A stretch of 64,000 nt of DNA from Eurosta solidaginis (taxonomy: Eukaryota > Arthropoda > Insecta > Diptera > Tephritidae). The translations under genes and the position numbers were made by a program. Position 1 is the stretch's first letter; every line of letters starts with the position of its first letter. The notes under the pieces were generated by a model. It had not been told where the DNA came from and made no database searches. It saw only the letters and a program-made list of their open reading frames with translations. The stretch is taken from assembly GCF_040869045.1 (NCBI RefSeq), contig NC_090319.1:373069601-373133600 (forward strand), in the 5' to 3' direction. This document shows, one piece after another, positions 9,973-21,339 of the stretch.

Positions 9973-11047
9973 TCCGCTTTTGCGATCCTTTCAGCACCTC
10001 AAATATTGCGTCTAACCACTCTTGCCTTTCCACGTCCACACTTCGTGCTTTGAATGCTGGTTTACTCAATAGTGAGGCAGTCTGCTGAGTCAATGCATGT
10101 GATACCGTTTCTGCAAATGTGGGCTTTGGGTTTGCGTATGTGGCTTGCTTAGTTTCGACGTCCAGTATGCCATTTATAAAGCTCTGAATTTTTACCCTTT
10201 CGGTGTATTCCACGGGTGCGTCGGCATTCGCCAAATGTGCAAGCCTTTCGACATCTGACGCAAACTCCTGCAAAGTCTCATTAGCTTTTTGGCAGCGGTT
10301 TTGCAACTCTATTTGGTGTAAATGCTTCCTGTGTTCGCTCTCTAGAGCACTCATCAATGTTTCGTAGTTGTTCCGCTCCCCCTCGGGAATAGTCTGTAGG
10401 ATTTCAGCAGCAGATCCTTTCAATGCCACGAATAGTGCAGCACCTTTATCTTCAGCACACCAGTTGTTCACTGCTGCGGTCTTCTCAAACTGAATCTTAG
10501 ACACTTGGAAAGGAACAGAGCCGTCAAAAGATGGAGTTTTTACCTTCGTATTGCTTGCTGAAACAACTGGGCGATTTAGTTGCAACTCCTGTATATGAGC
10601 TCGCAATGTTTCAATCTCGGCATCGATTTTGTTCTCAAGTAGCAAAATTTTTGTGTTTTGCGCCTCCATCTTCGAAGAAATACGTCTTTCTTGCTCTTCC
10701 AGTTGTGAAGCGACCTGCGCTGATATTTGTGCCGGCATTTCGGATATTCGTGCCTCTTGGGATGCCATCTGTGATGACATATACGTTTTCTGTTCATCCA
10801 GTTGAGTTTCCATCTTGGATGTTATGCGTGTCTCTTGCGATTCCAGTTGGAATGCCTTATATGTGGATATTTGTGATGACATTTCTGTTATGCGTATTTC
10901 CTGGGTTTCCATTTTTGCCGATATCTGTGATAACAAAACCAATATCGCATTATTCTCGCCGCTTGCGACTGGACTCGGACTTTCGTTCTTCTCTTCAATT
11001 TTTGTTGTTGTCTCGTCCCCATCAGGATAAAAGACATACTCGTCCAC
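9800..11047 (-). CDS. gag: Gag polyprotein of the LTR element
   Basis: This is an intact 415-residue frame. Residues about 35-160 are repetitive and heptad-like ('QISAKMETQE', 'SSQMASQEARIS'), which suggests a coiled coil. The middle (about 165-320) resembles a Ty3/gypsy capsid: 'TPSFDGSVPFQVSKIQFE', then 'KGAALFVALKGSAAEIL', then 'ELQNRCQKANETLQEFASDV'. Near the C-terminus a CCHC zinc knuckle (CFKCWKPGHIARHC) would bind RNA. Gag builds the cytoplasmic particle. Although the rest of the element is deleted, this frame has no stop, so it could still be translated if the LTR is active. A captured host role is possible but nothing here shows one. Confidence 0.85.
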   Translation of the reverse strand: MDEYVFYPDGDETTTKIEEKNESPSPVASGENNAILVLLSQISAKMETQEIRITEMSSQISTYKAFQLESQETRITSKMETQLDEQKTYMSSQMASQEARISEMPAQISAQVASQLEEQERRISSKMEAQNTKILLLENKIDAEIETLRAHIQELQLNRPVVSASNTKVKTPSFDGSVPFQVSKIQFEKTAAVNNWCAEDKGAALFVALKGSAAEILQTIPEGERNNYETLMSALESEHRKHLHQIELQNRCQKANETLQEFASDVERLAHLANADAPVEYTERVKIQSFINGILDVETKQATYANPKPTFAETVSHALTQQTASLLSKPAFKARSVDVERQEWLDAIFEVLKGSQKRSGRVIKCFKCWKPGHIARHCDLVPNSSNNVGGRKRKAGEDEQDWKKIEQSCRQRKAG

Positions 11048-11238
11048 ATCAATTCCTTGCGACTACATTACCTCTCGTAGCCGTGCTTGAAGTTCGATCT
11101 TATTGCCTGTTGTATTCAATCCACGATTCTCCATCTCCTTTTTCAGTTACTGGATCCTCAATTCACTCAACTTTGCCATGTCCAAGTTGTATTCCCAATC
11201 TTCGGAATTTATTCAGCAATTCCTCTTCTGACACCAAT

Positions 11239-11842
11239 TGTAACGAATTTACTGCAAGTCCTCTTATTTGCCCTTTTGCTAAGTTCGAATCACTAAACTG
11301 TTGAATAAATAACTCCAATATTGAATAATGGAAAAATGGCCCTTATTAAAGTACTTCACAATAACACTTATACTTTGCTACTAGCTGGCTTAATAACCAA
11401 ACTGACTGATAGCTTAAATGAACCTCTACTATTGCCCGACAGATTGCGCGCTTAATCAAAAACTGATCATAGCGCCTCTACCGCTGGTGCTTTTATTTTC
11501 TGTGATTTCCTCGTGGCATCTTCTAGGCGCTTTCAGAATTTACTTAGTTACCGCCATATAATTATAACTACAGATGCACGTATATAGCTTCTCATATGCG
11601 TGTATTTGTGAGCGACACTTCAACAATTACAATTGCATACTTTTGGGAGCATCTCAGATAAGATATCTGCATGTGTTTGTGCATCTCTTCTCTGCTGCGT
11701 GTACGTACACATGTGTAGACATAATGTTTTATTCGTTTATGTAGAATCAAGTGACTGTCTGCTTTATTGTTGTTGTGACTTCATTTACTTAACATCAGAC
11801 TAGGGATGTGAGTATCACTTAGTGTCACTCATATTCGTGACA
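11239..11842 (-). repeat. 5' LTR of the gypsy-type element
   Basis: Upstream LTR in element orientation and the pair of 8258-8860. It starts with TGTCACGAATATGAG and ends with AATTCGTTACA when read on the minus strand. It would carry the element's promoter. Confidence 0.9.
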
Positions 11843-13690
11843 AAATTCATTAAGAAAATATTATCTTACAATGTAGTGCTCTATCCCATCACATCATGAA
11901 TGATATGGTTGTATAACATAACTGAAACAATTCAAACCGGGACAACGGTACAGCAGTCCACGCAGACCGATACAATCCCGTAAAAGTTTTTCAGACTGGT
12001 TCCAATTACTGAAATTAGCTATGTTAATTTTTGAAGTTGATTGCAAGCCTGCTTTATTTGTACACCGTAATATATCGTATGATAACAAGATGTGATAAAG
12101 ACATCACAATTCGGGCATGGCACGTTGTATTGGATCGATATGATGAATGTCGGCTTCATATACATTTAACCATTTAAAGTGATATCGAAAAAACTTTATA
12201 TTATTTTAGATCTTATTTTTCCGTTGCTTTTTAAGTCATACACTACAATCTTCATATATTTTTTTAACTGACATTACTTCTAATCAAACTATCATCCGTT
12301 ATCAAAGTATATTAATTCATTTCACTTTAATTTCATATGGAAATGCGTAGTATCATATCATGTTAATGCATGTAATGTGATTATTATATCTTGTCATGTC
12401 ACAATATACCTCTTCAATTTGAAGTAAATATCCTCACGTTGCATAAGATTTTTCATATCATGTGATGTTATAATTATGTATAATCATATAACAAGTATAT
12501 CTCCCTATAGAATTTTTCTTATCATACCACTAGGTAGGTATTTCATATCACGTGAACTATATCATACATAATCATGTAGTATAAAATCATCATATACCAC
12601 TTTGGTTTTACTTCAAACCGGTTCATATTCCGTATACCCATTCATATCATCCTACATAAGTCATATCTTAACTGTTCCCCCCTATAATTTCAAATCAAAT
12701 TATGTAATATCATACTATACTTGTATATGATATCATAGTATCATATGATCTGTTTACATGTGATGTGATCAACAGGTTATATTATATAGTAATATTATCA
12801 AATCAGTTCACATCTTATTATATACCTTGACGACTCGTACCATATCACACTATCTTTATGATATTCCTTCTTATTCCACCGTCATACCACATCTTAGCAT
12901 AATCATGCACTGTCACATGACATCGTCGTACAAATGTCACTTGTATATTGTTTTACGTGATATATCTCGTCAGTCCATATTATGTCGTACTACACAAGTC
13001 ATATACTATGTTTAATACATTGTTCCTCATCATACTATCATACCATTTCAAATGATTAATCATACTACTATTCATTTCACATATATGTGATCATACAGTA
13101 TCATACAATCTTCTTGTGATTTTATTATTATGCGATATCATATCACTAACTAACAACTTCTATACCTTGTACTTTGAACCGCATCATATCATACTACAGA
13201 CGTCATATCCTTTATTAGGCTGCATTAATTAGCATCATATCAAATGGTCTATTATAAGACCATGTATCATATAATATCATATCATCTAGTTACATGTGAT
13301 GTCACATTATGTAATATTATGTAGTAGCATATCACTTAATTCTATATAAAATCGCATCATATGGAGTATCTTTTGCGCTGTTTATCCCGTACTAAAAAAG
13401 TGTAAAACATCAAAGTATTGGATCTTAACACATTACATAGCATGCGATATAAATCAATTGATATTATATTACTTCATATCTTGTCGAGCCATCTCTTATT
13501 CAACCACAGATTTCGTATCTTATATTACTTAGCCTACATCACTTCATATCATACAATGATGTCACATAAAATGGTTTAATACCATACCATCTATGATATT
13601 ATTTGATAACAAGTGATGTCATCATTATGTAATGTCATGTCGTATCGAACGTATGAATTCATACTATTTAAAATCTTATTACCTTTTATT
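11843..13690. repeat. Long cryptic-simple CATATCAT/ATCAC-rich block
   Basis: About 1.8 kb is dominated by irregular repeats of CATATC, ATCATA, CATCATAT and CACATGATGT, with no fixed period. The same composition occurs at about 8025-8257, on the other side of the LTR element, so that element appears to have inserted into this block. It has no coding potential. The strong A/T content with many ATATCATAT palindrome-like pieces could make it a flexible or matrix-associated region. Confidence 0.7.
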
Positions 13691-15070
13691 ATATAAAATC
13701 GCATCGTTTACTATCAAATATATTTTTAGTTTATGTTTAGAAATAACAAATATAAAAATAATAATTTTTGTTTTGATACCAAATTAAAATATTTTAGCTG
13801 CCTTGATGTTCCTAAAAAGCAAGCAAACATATACATATATATGCACAAAAGTCATCTTCATTTATTTTCAATTTAAAGGCGGCAGCTCTATCCGTGTTTG
13901 CTTTATAATTTAATTACACGTAACAAAAAATAACTGCTTTAAAACAAAATTGACCTCAGTAAAATTTTCCCCAAAGCTAGACCATGAAAGTACACCAACA
14001 CTGTCGTTTTAAAAACCTTCACACTCAGTTATTTATGTTATTTTGTATACGTAGTAGTTGAACTTCGTAGCATCATTAAAAATGTATTTTCACTTTCGCA
14101 GCAAATTTAGTTGCTTTCAATTGCACGCTGGCGCATTATTAGGGCGCTGCTAAAGGTCAAACAGCCAACAACCAAGCGAATCAGTTTGATGTGGTACATA
14201 CTTAACTGGCGCTGAAATTGTTAGCGGCACATTCGCTGTTTATGTGGGCAAGCACAGGTTTACTAGTATACAAGTGTGACGAGCATTGTTTTTGCAATTA
14301 ATGACAGGTGCCTGCCTTGGTATAACCAGCTTTTTACTACTTTTCGGTAGGGCAATTTTCATTTTCATATATTTTGTAATAACAATTACTTTTTATTAAA
14401 TTTTTTTTTATTTTATGACGATATATATTACCTTTCATTGATACCATAAATTTATCATCATATCCAATCACGTCATTTCTGCTGCTTACTCAGATGAAAA
14501 ACCTATTGTGGTCATGTGAGTCGGTAACCATTAAATATTATCAATGTGTATCGTAAGTACTTAAGTTGTGATTGTTATGATCAGCTTCTGCAATGCATGC
14601 AAGTATGTATGATTTGTGGGAATGTGCATTTATGCGAGTAGCAAGTTCATTGACTTAATTTTTACAGATTCGATTTATAGATAATTGCGTGAAATATTTT
14701 CATGTAATGTCTAATAAAATTTAATACGTACTCTAACGGTAATATTTTATGGTTTTAAAATGATGTTAATTTGAAAACAATGAATAATTTTGAAGGTTAC
14801 CTCAAGTTATCATTATTATCTAGCAATCGTATCTAAATTATCTGCACAAGCCCGCCCCTTTAGATGTTAGCTTATTTTATACCAAGTAGTGCTTAGCACG
14901 GCAGGAGTAAAGTTGAATCACTTGACAGTGGGCTGTAAAAGTAGCATTCGAAAGCTTTGGTACACTTAGGAGACCTGACAGCTCCTTCATGGAAACAACA
15001 AATGAGAGCCTTTCTGTGAGAAAAACAAATTTCAGGCAAAACGAGTGTGTTGCCAAAAAAAAAAAAAAGA
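13691..15070. other. Gene-free stretch
   Basis: No motif-bearing frame, no long repeat and no RNA gene was recognised on either strand. Confidence 0.35.
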
Positions 15071-15372
15071 GTGACATAAGGTTAATGGTTACTCAAACGC
15101 CCACAAATTCAAATAAATTTATTTTCTTATGAAATGATCATAACGGTCATAAAACAAACTTTCCTTAAGTGGCCAAAGGTTATGGGGTTTTCCCCGAAAC
15201 AGTCATAAGGTCAAACGAAAAATTTATAAACGGCCAGAACATCAAATTAAGAAAAGTCATAAAGTCAATTTACCTATTAACTAGTCGAAGTGGTTATAAA
15301 GCCAATTGATCTTATTACCGTTTGAAGTGTTCATAACGTTCATGGAGGTTTTGACCGTTGACCTTATATCAC
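15071..15372. mobile_element. Short foldback element, GTCATAAGGTCAA family
   Basis: The ends are inverted: GTGACATAAGGTTAA at 15071 and the complement of GTGATATAAGGTCAA ending at 15372. Between them are several degenerate direct copies of a ~16-base unit close to GTGGTCATAAAGTCAA, spaced 30-50 bases apart. There is no coding capacity. A larger relative with the same ends and subterminal units sits at 62120-62938. No clear target duplication. Confidence 0.6.
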
Positions 15373-15469
15373 GCTAATTCTTACGCTAATATTCCTCGCT
15401 GTCCATCAAAAGATGGCATAAGTAGCATTAGGGCTAGTCTTGTAAGAAAACTGTTTTCAATTTATTACT

Positions 15470-15690
15470 AATGCTGTCGATAACAACTGATATGTAGCAA
15501 TTATTGATACTTTATTGATATGATATCGGTTTTTGTATCGACTCATTATCGATAACAATCATATTACCGGTTTATTATTGGCTAACTTTCGGCTGGTTAC
15601 CATTTTGTCAGCGGCTTGTTATCGCGACAATAAAGGTGAGTTATCGGTGTGTTATCGGTCTGTTATCGACTCGTTATCACTAATTTTGCG
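15470..15690 (+). repeat. TTATCG-rich degenerate short tandem repeats
   Basis: Recurring TTATCGG, TTATCGA and GATATCG blocks at irregular 10-20 base spacing, including the palindrome TATCGATA near 15547, which equals the Drosophila DRE core. The density looks like a degenerate repeat rather than a promoter. Confidence 0.45.
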
Positions 15691-16089
15691 TAAGAACTTC
15701 AAAGTTTTTAAAGAAAACTGGAGCGTTCTTATGATCCACAGCTTTATTATCAGATGAATTGGTGGAGCAGACAATCAATGAATGCCGTAGCAAATCAGCC
15801 TGCTAAATTTTAAAAACGTACATTTCGTGGTTCATGAAACAATGGTTGAAACACTCTTCATGAAGTGACACTTAAGACCAACTTTAGCGTAAAGAAAAAA
15901 TAATGTTGGGTGCAACAGCGATGTAGGGACCGGTGTTCTTTTGATACCATAGGATTCCTTGCCATCACCGAGGAGATTATTTAATGACGACCTTCCTGAA
16001 GTACAACACCTACCTTACAGAGTGTACAGTATCAAAAAAGACTCTAATACTCAAGACTTAAAAACTAACTATGGATTGGGACGAAGTGA

Positions 16090-16370
16090 CGAACCTGACT
16101 TTTCCATGGCCTAGTATGCTTAAGTCTTCCAAGCTGAGGTATACGCAGTTTTTGTGGGCAATAGTTGAAGAGGAAATAGTTTATTCGTCTACAGTGACAA
16201 CAAATCACTTAAGTCCTTAGCTGGTCAAACGTATCGCGCACATTAAACTAGGCTTGTGGGCAATGTGGGGGTCCCTAGTAATGATATGGCTTCCCACATA
16301 GCAAAAGTGGGCACTAAACAGGCGTTACTGGGCGCACACACCCAACGTGCACCACATGACCATCAAAGCC
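16090..16370 (+). mobile_element. Relic of a retrotransposon RNase H domain
   Basis: Fragments in more than one frame read 'VFQAEVYAVFVGNS' (around 16110), 'YSDNKSLKSLAGQT' (around 16190) and 'GNVGVPSNDMASHIAKVGT' (around 16258). These recall E-A-E, Y-(T/S)D-(S/N)-(Q/K) and GHxGVxGNExADxLAKxGT of the RNase H domains in LOA/I/R1-type non-LTR elements. It is strongly decayed and lacks the reverse transcriptase. Confidence 0.5.
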
Positions 16371-19327
16371 ACCTCCAGAAACTCTGCGAGACTCGAAAGT
16401 ATAGAGTGGCTGTAGATGGGCCAAACGGATTATGCCATCAATGTACAAAAGTATCATAAGGTGTCTGATCTCATTGAGCAGACAGAGCTGCAGAACAATT
16501 TGAGGATTGCTGACAAGTCACTACACATTCTATAAACATGTGACTGTGATCAGCATACATGAAAACCCAGTCCGTCCATCTTTTCTTGAAAAGGATGAGG
16601 GGGTTAATAATTCTGCTTGTGGAGATGTATCGCTTCCGGGATATATGATAATGAAACTGAACAGCTGAGCTCTTTGAACCCCAAAATGCTGCTTTCATTT
16701 ATTCGTAAATCGTACAAACTGTGCTACGTTATACGATCTGAGGGCTGTTTTTCTAGATGTGTGGTCCCGACGAAATACAAATACTCGTGATTCTTAAAAA
16801 ATAAATTGCTCTCTCATAGCATACAGCATTCAGTATATTCGGAATTTGTTTGTGGTTCTGAGCTGAAGAATGGCGCTGGGTGTCGTGATTGGCGGGACTA
16901 ACGATTGTTGTTATGTAATCACCCATGAAGAACAACTTTGCACGTAAGGAAAAATATCGTCTTCGTAATTAAAAAACTGGCGAAATTCCTCCAGAGTTCT
17001 GATGCGTAAGCGATGGCAGAACACAATCTGAAGTTCATTTTATATTACAGCTATAAACAAGAATTACATACTTTCGAAAAGCTTCAAAAATAAGTCATTG
17101 CTCATTAAGCAAGCATATTTGGATGGAAATAATTTTATAAAAAAAAAAAATTGGTAAAGTAAAACGTGCTACATAAGAATCGTGGATAAGCTTACAGCAA
17201 AAGAAAGTCACTTCAAAGCCTAACCTGTGTACTACAACAAAAGGAGGCTAACAACATACGTTAAACGAAATATTTTTTAAATGTGCTCATTTTGCATATG
17301 CACGTACTTTCGTCTTCTTTAAAACACAAAGACATATTTATGTACAGGCATACATAAACATGAACTTTTGACGGACGTGGAAAAGCCTCAACTTTGTTGT
17401 AAGCATTTATTCAAACTCTAGGGCACAAATTATTGGTGACAGAGAAAAACTGAAAGTAATGTTTATATGTATGGAAGTAATTTTAGAAATGTTTGTTATA
17501 ATTTATTATAATATAAATTGTTAGAAATGTTGCAATAAACAATGCACCAAAAAAGTGAAAAAAAAAATATATAAAATGATATGTACCTAACTTAGTCAGG
17601 GTAGCGCGTTTATTCCTTATTTCACTGTCTAGTAAGCTTGAGTAATGAAAGAAAGTGCTTAAAAATGATTTATCTAATGTGCTTTTATAGTCCGTCTAAC
17701 TTGACAGAATAATCATATAAAGGCAATTATAAAACAAAGTGCTTACGCTTTTCTACGAACCCTTTACTGTAAATAAAAAAGAAAAACTACAAACAAAGCT
17801 GAAGTGTGGTGAGAATGGTAAAATGAAAAAAAAAAAAAAACTCGTCTCATCAGGAGCGTCTGGTGATTTAGGGGTATAAAGAGGTGTCCGTCCCAAATGG
17901 TATGGTAGTTGTGACTTTTCGGCCCAACACATATACGATTTATGATGAAGCATGTGCGTTCCATGTATTTGCATGGAGAGCGGCAAATAGCGCATCACCA
18001 GCGCCATCTGACATGCAAAAGTAGCCAACTGTCAACTTTTGTTGCAAGCAAAGCATAAGAAGAAGAAATTGAATTCTTTTTGCTACGTTTTTTTCACACT
18101 TTGGAAGTAAAATTATTTGTCCAGTTGTTTGTAATTTTCTCACATTATTTAAAATATTCGGAGCACATACTAGCTCACGCAGTCCGAATATTCCAAATAT
18201 ATTAATAATATTCCAATTATAAAAACGATGCATTAAATACGAATGTTGCGAACACGCTCAAAGGGTACAACATTTCGTTATAGCATCTTTCAAAGAATTT
18301 AATAACTTCAAAATCAATTATGTTCTTTGATGTTGCATTCCAGCCCTAAAATTACACGAAACATCGAAAAAAGCTTTCTGCAATTTTAGAATTAGAACAT
18401 TATTATCTAATTATTCTTATCACTTGGAGAGCTGTTGTGAAATGGATGTTCTCAAGATAATCTCTAACATTACTATTCAATTATTTTGCAACAGTTTAAG
18501 AAAAAAAATGTATTGTTTCCTTGTAAATATCAAAAAAATTTATATTTAAGCAATCTACGAAACCTTAAAAACGAATATCCGACAATATACCAATTGTCAC
18601 ACCCGCATATGAAAAGCCAAGAGACACCGCCTCTGATTCATACAAAAACCTGCATGCCGCCGCTGCTGCCTCCACACATTTCAAATTTTGAATATGTCTA
18701 CTTTGAAGCTTAACGGAGTATTTGCGTTAAGTGAGCAATTTTCTGGCCATATTGCATTTGCGAATGGGGTTTCAAGCTTATTTGTTTTTGCTATTGTTGT
18801 AAGTGTTATTATTGTTCCAGTGACATACGAAAGTCAAAAATGTAATGTAGCCACAAGTGAACCAAGAGCAAGCAATTATAAATGTTTTGTTGAACGAGTG
18901 TTGACAATAAAATTAAATTACCAAGCTAACACGTTTAGATAAGAATGTGGGGATCCAAGTGATGGTGATGTTTTGGGCCATTCGGTGTGAAATATGTTAC
19001 CATTTGGAAAAAACATATATCAATTTAGGTAGTTTTTGTGTTAAATGCAGTACCCATTATAGAATATACATGACTAAGAGCGTAAACCGTAATCTTATTA
19101 AAATAATTGCTAATAATAGCCGCTCTGCGCGAAATGCCCCATTTCTTAGAATAAATGTATGTTAATATGTATGCTACAAACAGACTCACATAGTTCTCGT
19201 TTTTCATCTAGAAATATGTTAAATAAACTTGAAAACAAATTCTTACAATCTCCAAACGGGAGACTTTAATAAAAACTAGGAAATTAAATACTGATAGCTT
19301 TAATAAACTCGACATTTTTTTTATATT
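16371..19327. other. Gene-free stretch
   Basis: Several small frames are present (for example 17753-18028 minus, 18688-18942 plus). None has a recognisable motif, a plausible splice context or codon composition that sets it apart. I see no gene here. Confidence 0.3.
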
Positions 19328-21339
19328 CAGCTGAGCAGAGCTCACAGAGTATATTAACTTTGTTCGCATAACGGTAATCCGTAACGGCATAAACTAATCG
19401 AGATATCAAAATGATCTGGATGAAAAAAGAAATTCATTTAGCCATGTCCGTCCGTCCGTCCGTCTGTCCGTCCGTCTGTAAACACGTAGGTTGGTATGTA
19501 GGTTCCTGGGCGCTCATCTCAGATCGCTATTTAAAATGAACGAAATCGCACTACAACCACGCCCACTTTTTCGATATCGAAAATTTCGAAAAACCGAAAA
19601 AATGCGATAATTCATTACGAAAGACGGATAAAGCGATGAAACTTGGTAGGTAGGTTGACCGTATGACGCAAAATAGAAAATTAGAAAAATTTTGGACAAT
19701 GGGCGCGGCACCGCCCACTTTTAAAAGAAGGTAATTTAAAAGTTTTGCAAGCTGTAATTTGGCAGTCGTTGAAGATATCATGATGCAATTTGGTAGGCAC
19801 GTTACCCCTATTACTATATGTGTGCTAAATAAAAATTAGCGAAATCGGATGACGAACACGACCACTTTAAAAAAAATTTTTTTTAAAGTCAAATTTTGAC
19901 AAAAAATTTAATATCTTTTCAGTATAAAAGTAAATTATGTCAACATTCAACTCCAGTAATGATATGGTGCAACAAAATACAAAGATAAAAGAAAATTTCA
20001 AAATGGGCGTAACTCCGCCCTTTTTCATTTAATTCGTCTAGAATACTTTTAATACCATAAATAAAAAAAAAAAATAAATGTAAGGCGCGATAACCTCCGA
20101 AGAGATCTAAGGCCGAGCTTCTCTTCCAATTTGCGTCGTGCTCCTCTTGATTTTCCCTACAAATTGGCCGGAGGGGACCTATGCTGACTCCGAACGGCAT
20201 CTGCAAGGCAGATGAGTTTTCACTGAGAGCTTTTCATGGCGGAAATACACCCGGAGCGCTTGCCAAACACTGCCGAGGGGCGACCCCGCTTAGAAAAATT
20301 TTCTTCTAATTGAAAAACCTTATTTCTAAAATTTTGATGTTGCTTTGCCCGGGAGTTGAACCCAGGGCATACGGTGTGATAGGCGGAGCACGCTACCATC
20401 ACACCACGGTGGCCGCCAAACCATAAGTCGAACAAAAATTCACCAATCCTTGTGAAATTTGGTAGGGGCATATATTCTATGACGATAACTGTTTTCTGTG
20501 AAAATGGGCGAAATCGGTTGAAGCCACGCCCAGTTTTTATACACAGTCCACCGTCTGTCCTTCCGCTCGGCCGTTAACACGATAACTGGCGCAATAAACG
20601 ATATATCTTAACTAAACTTAGTTCACGTACTTATCTGAAGTCACTTTATCGTGGTATAAAATATGGCCGAAATCCGACTATCACCACGCCCACTTTTCCG
20701 ATATCGAAAATTACGAAAAATGAAAAAAATGCCTTAATTCTGTACCAAATATGAAAAAAAGAGATGAAACATGGTAATTGGATTGGTTTATTGACGCAAA
20801 ATATAACTTTAGAAAAAACTTTGTAAAATGTGTGTGACACCTACCATATGAAAATGAAAAAGTTCTGCAGGGCGAAATCAAAAGCCCTTGGAATCTTGGC
20901 AGGAATACTGTTCGTGGAATGACATATATATATATAAATTAGCGGTACCCGGCAGAAGATGTTCTGGGTCACCCTGGTCCACATTTTGGTCGATATTTCG
21001 AAAAGGCCTTCACATATACAACTAAGGGCTACTCCCTTCTAAACCCTCATTAATACTTTTAATTTGATACCCATATCGTACAAACACATTCTAGAGTCAC
21101 CCCTGGTCCACCCTTATTGCGATATCTCCAAAAGACGTCCACCTATAGAACTAAGGCCCACTACGTTTTAAATAATCATTAACACCTTTCATTTGACACA
21201 CATGTCATACAAACACATTCCAGGGTTACCCTAGGTTCATTTTGCTAAATAGTGATTTTCCCTTATTTTGTCTCCAAAGCTCTCAGCTGAGTATGTAACG
21301 TTCGGTTACACCCGAACTTAGCCTTCCTTACTTGTTTTT
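19328..21339 (-). repeat. Long non-coding dispersed repeat, family 1
   Basis: About 2 kb (including a 360-bp SINE insertion). The right edge carries the complement of AAGTAAGGAAGGCTAAGTTC, and TCAGCTGAG occurs near both edges (19330 and 21284). The body has (CCGT)n at 19447-19478, repeated 'CACGCCCACTTTT' and 'CGATATCGAAAA' modules, and two tandem-like segments around 'CACATTCTAGAGTCACCC' near 21080-21240. No frame is long. I recognise it from memory as a high-copy tephritid repeat of unknown class. Confidence 0.65.
20061..20419 (-). mobile_element. tRNA-derived SINE, near full length
   Basis: On the minus strand the head begins GGCGGCCACC and holds an A box ('GTGGTGTGATGGTAGCG') and a B box ('GGGTTCAACTCCC'), the internal RNA polymerase III promoter. 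A body of about 280 bases and an A-rich tail follow. It interrupts the family-1 repeat, and the 7-bp target duplication ACCATAA flanks it (20054-20060 and 20420-20426). That proves insertion into the older repeat. Related pieces lie at 43311, 56532, 56746 and 60058. Confidence 0.9.

Larger units (their letters stand above)
8258..11842 (-). mobile_element. Ty3/gypsy-type LTR retrotransposon, internally deleted
   Basis: Two direct ~603-bp LTRs (8258-8860 and 11239-11842) bound an internal region on the minus strand. It holds gag with a zinc knuckle, an aspartic protease, and directly after it the C-terminal tail of an integrase. Reverse transcriptase, RNase H and the integrase core are absent, so about 3 kb was lost near 9260-9300. 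In element orientation, 'TGGTGTCAGAAG' two bases after the first LTR is a likely primer-binding site, and 'GGTGGAGGGCAG' before the second LTR is the polypurine tract. Flanks are ATAT (left) and AAAT (right), close to a 4-bp target duplication. The LTRs start TGT and end ACA. The element cannot move itself. A solo LTR of the same family lies at 30815-31362. Confidence 0.9.

Noticed and set aside
10531..11304. 257-residue plus-strand frame
   Set aside because: It is the antisense of the gag coding region and LTR; gag on the minus strand has the zinc knuckle and capsid-like features.
15061..15070. Possible target duplication at the small foldback
   Set aside because: The left flank is an A-run and the right flank GCTAATTCT; no matching pair of any length could be defended.
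19447..19478. (CCGT)n run as a possible CRISPR-like or microsatellite locus
   Set aside because: It is an internal part of the family-1 repeat and recurs in family 2; there are no spacers.
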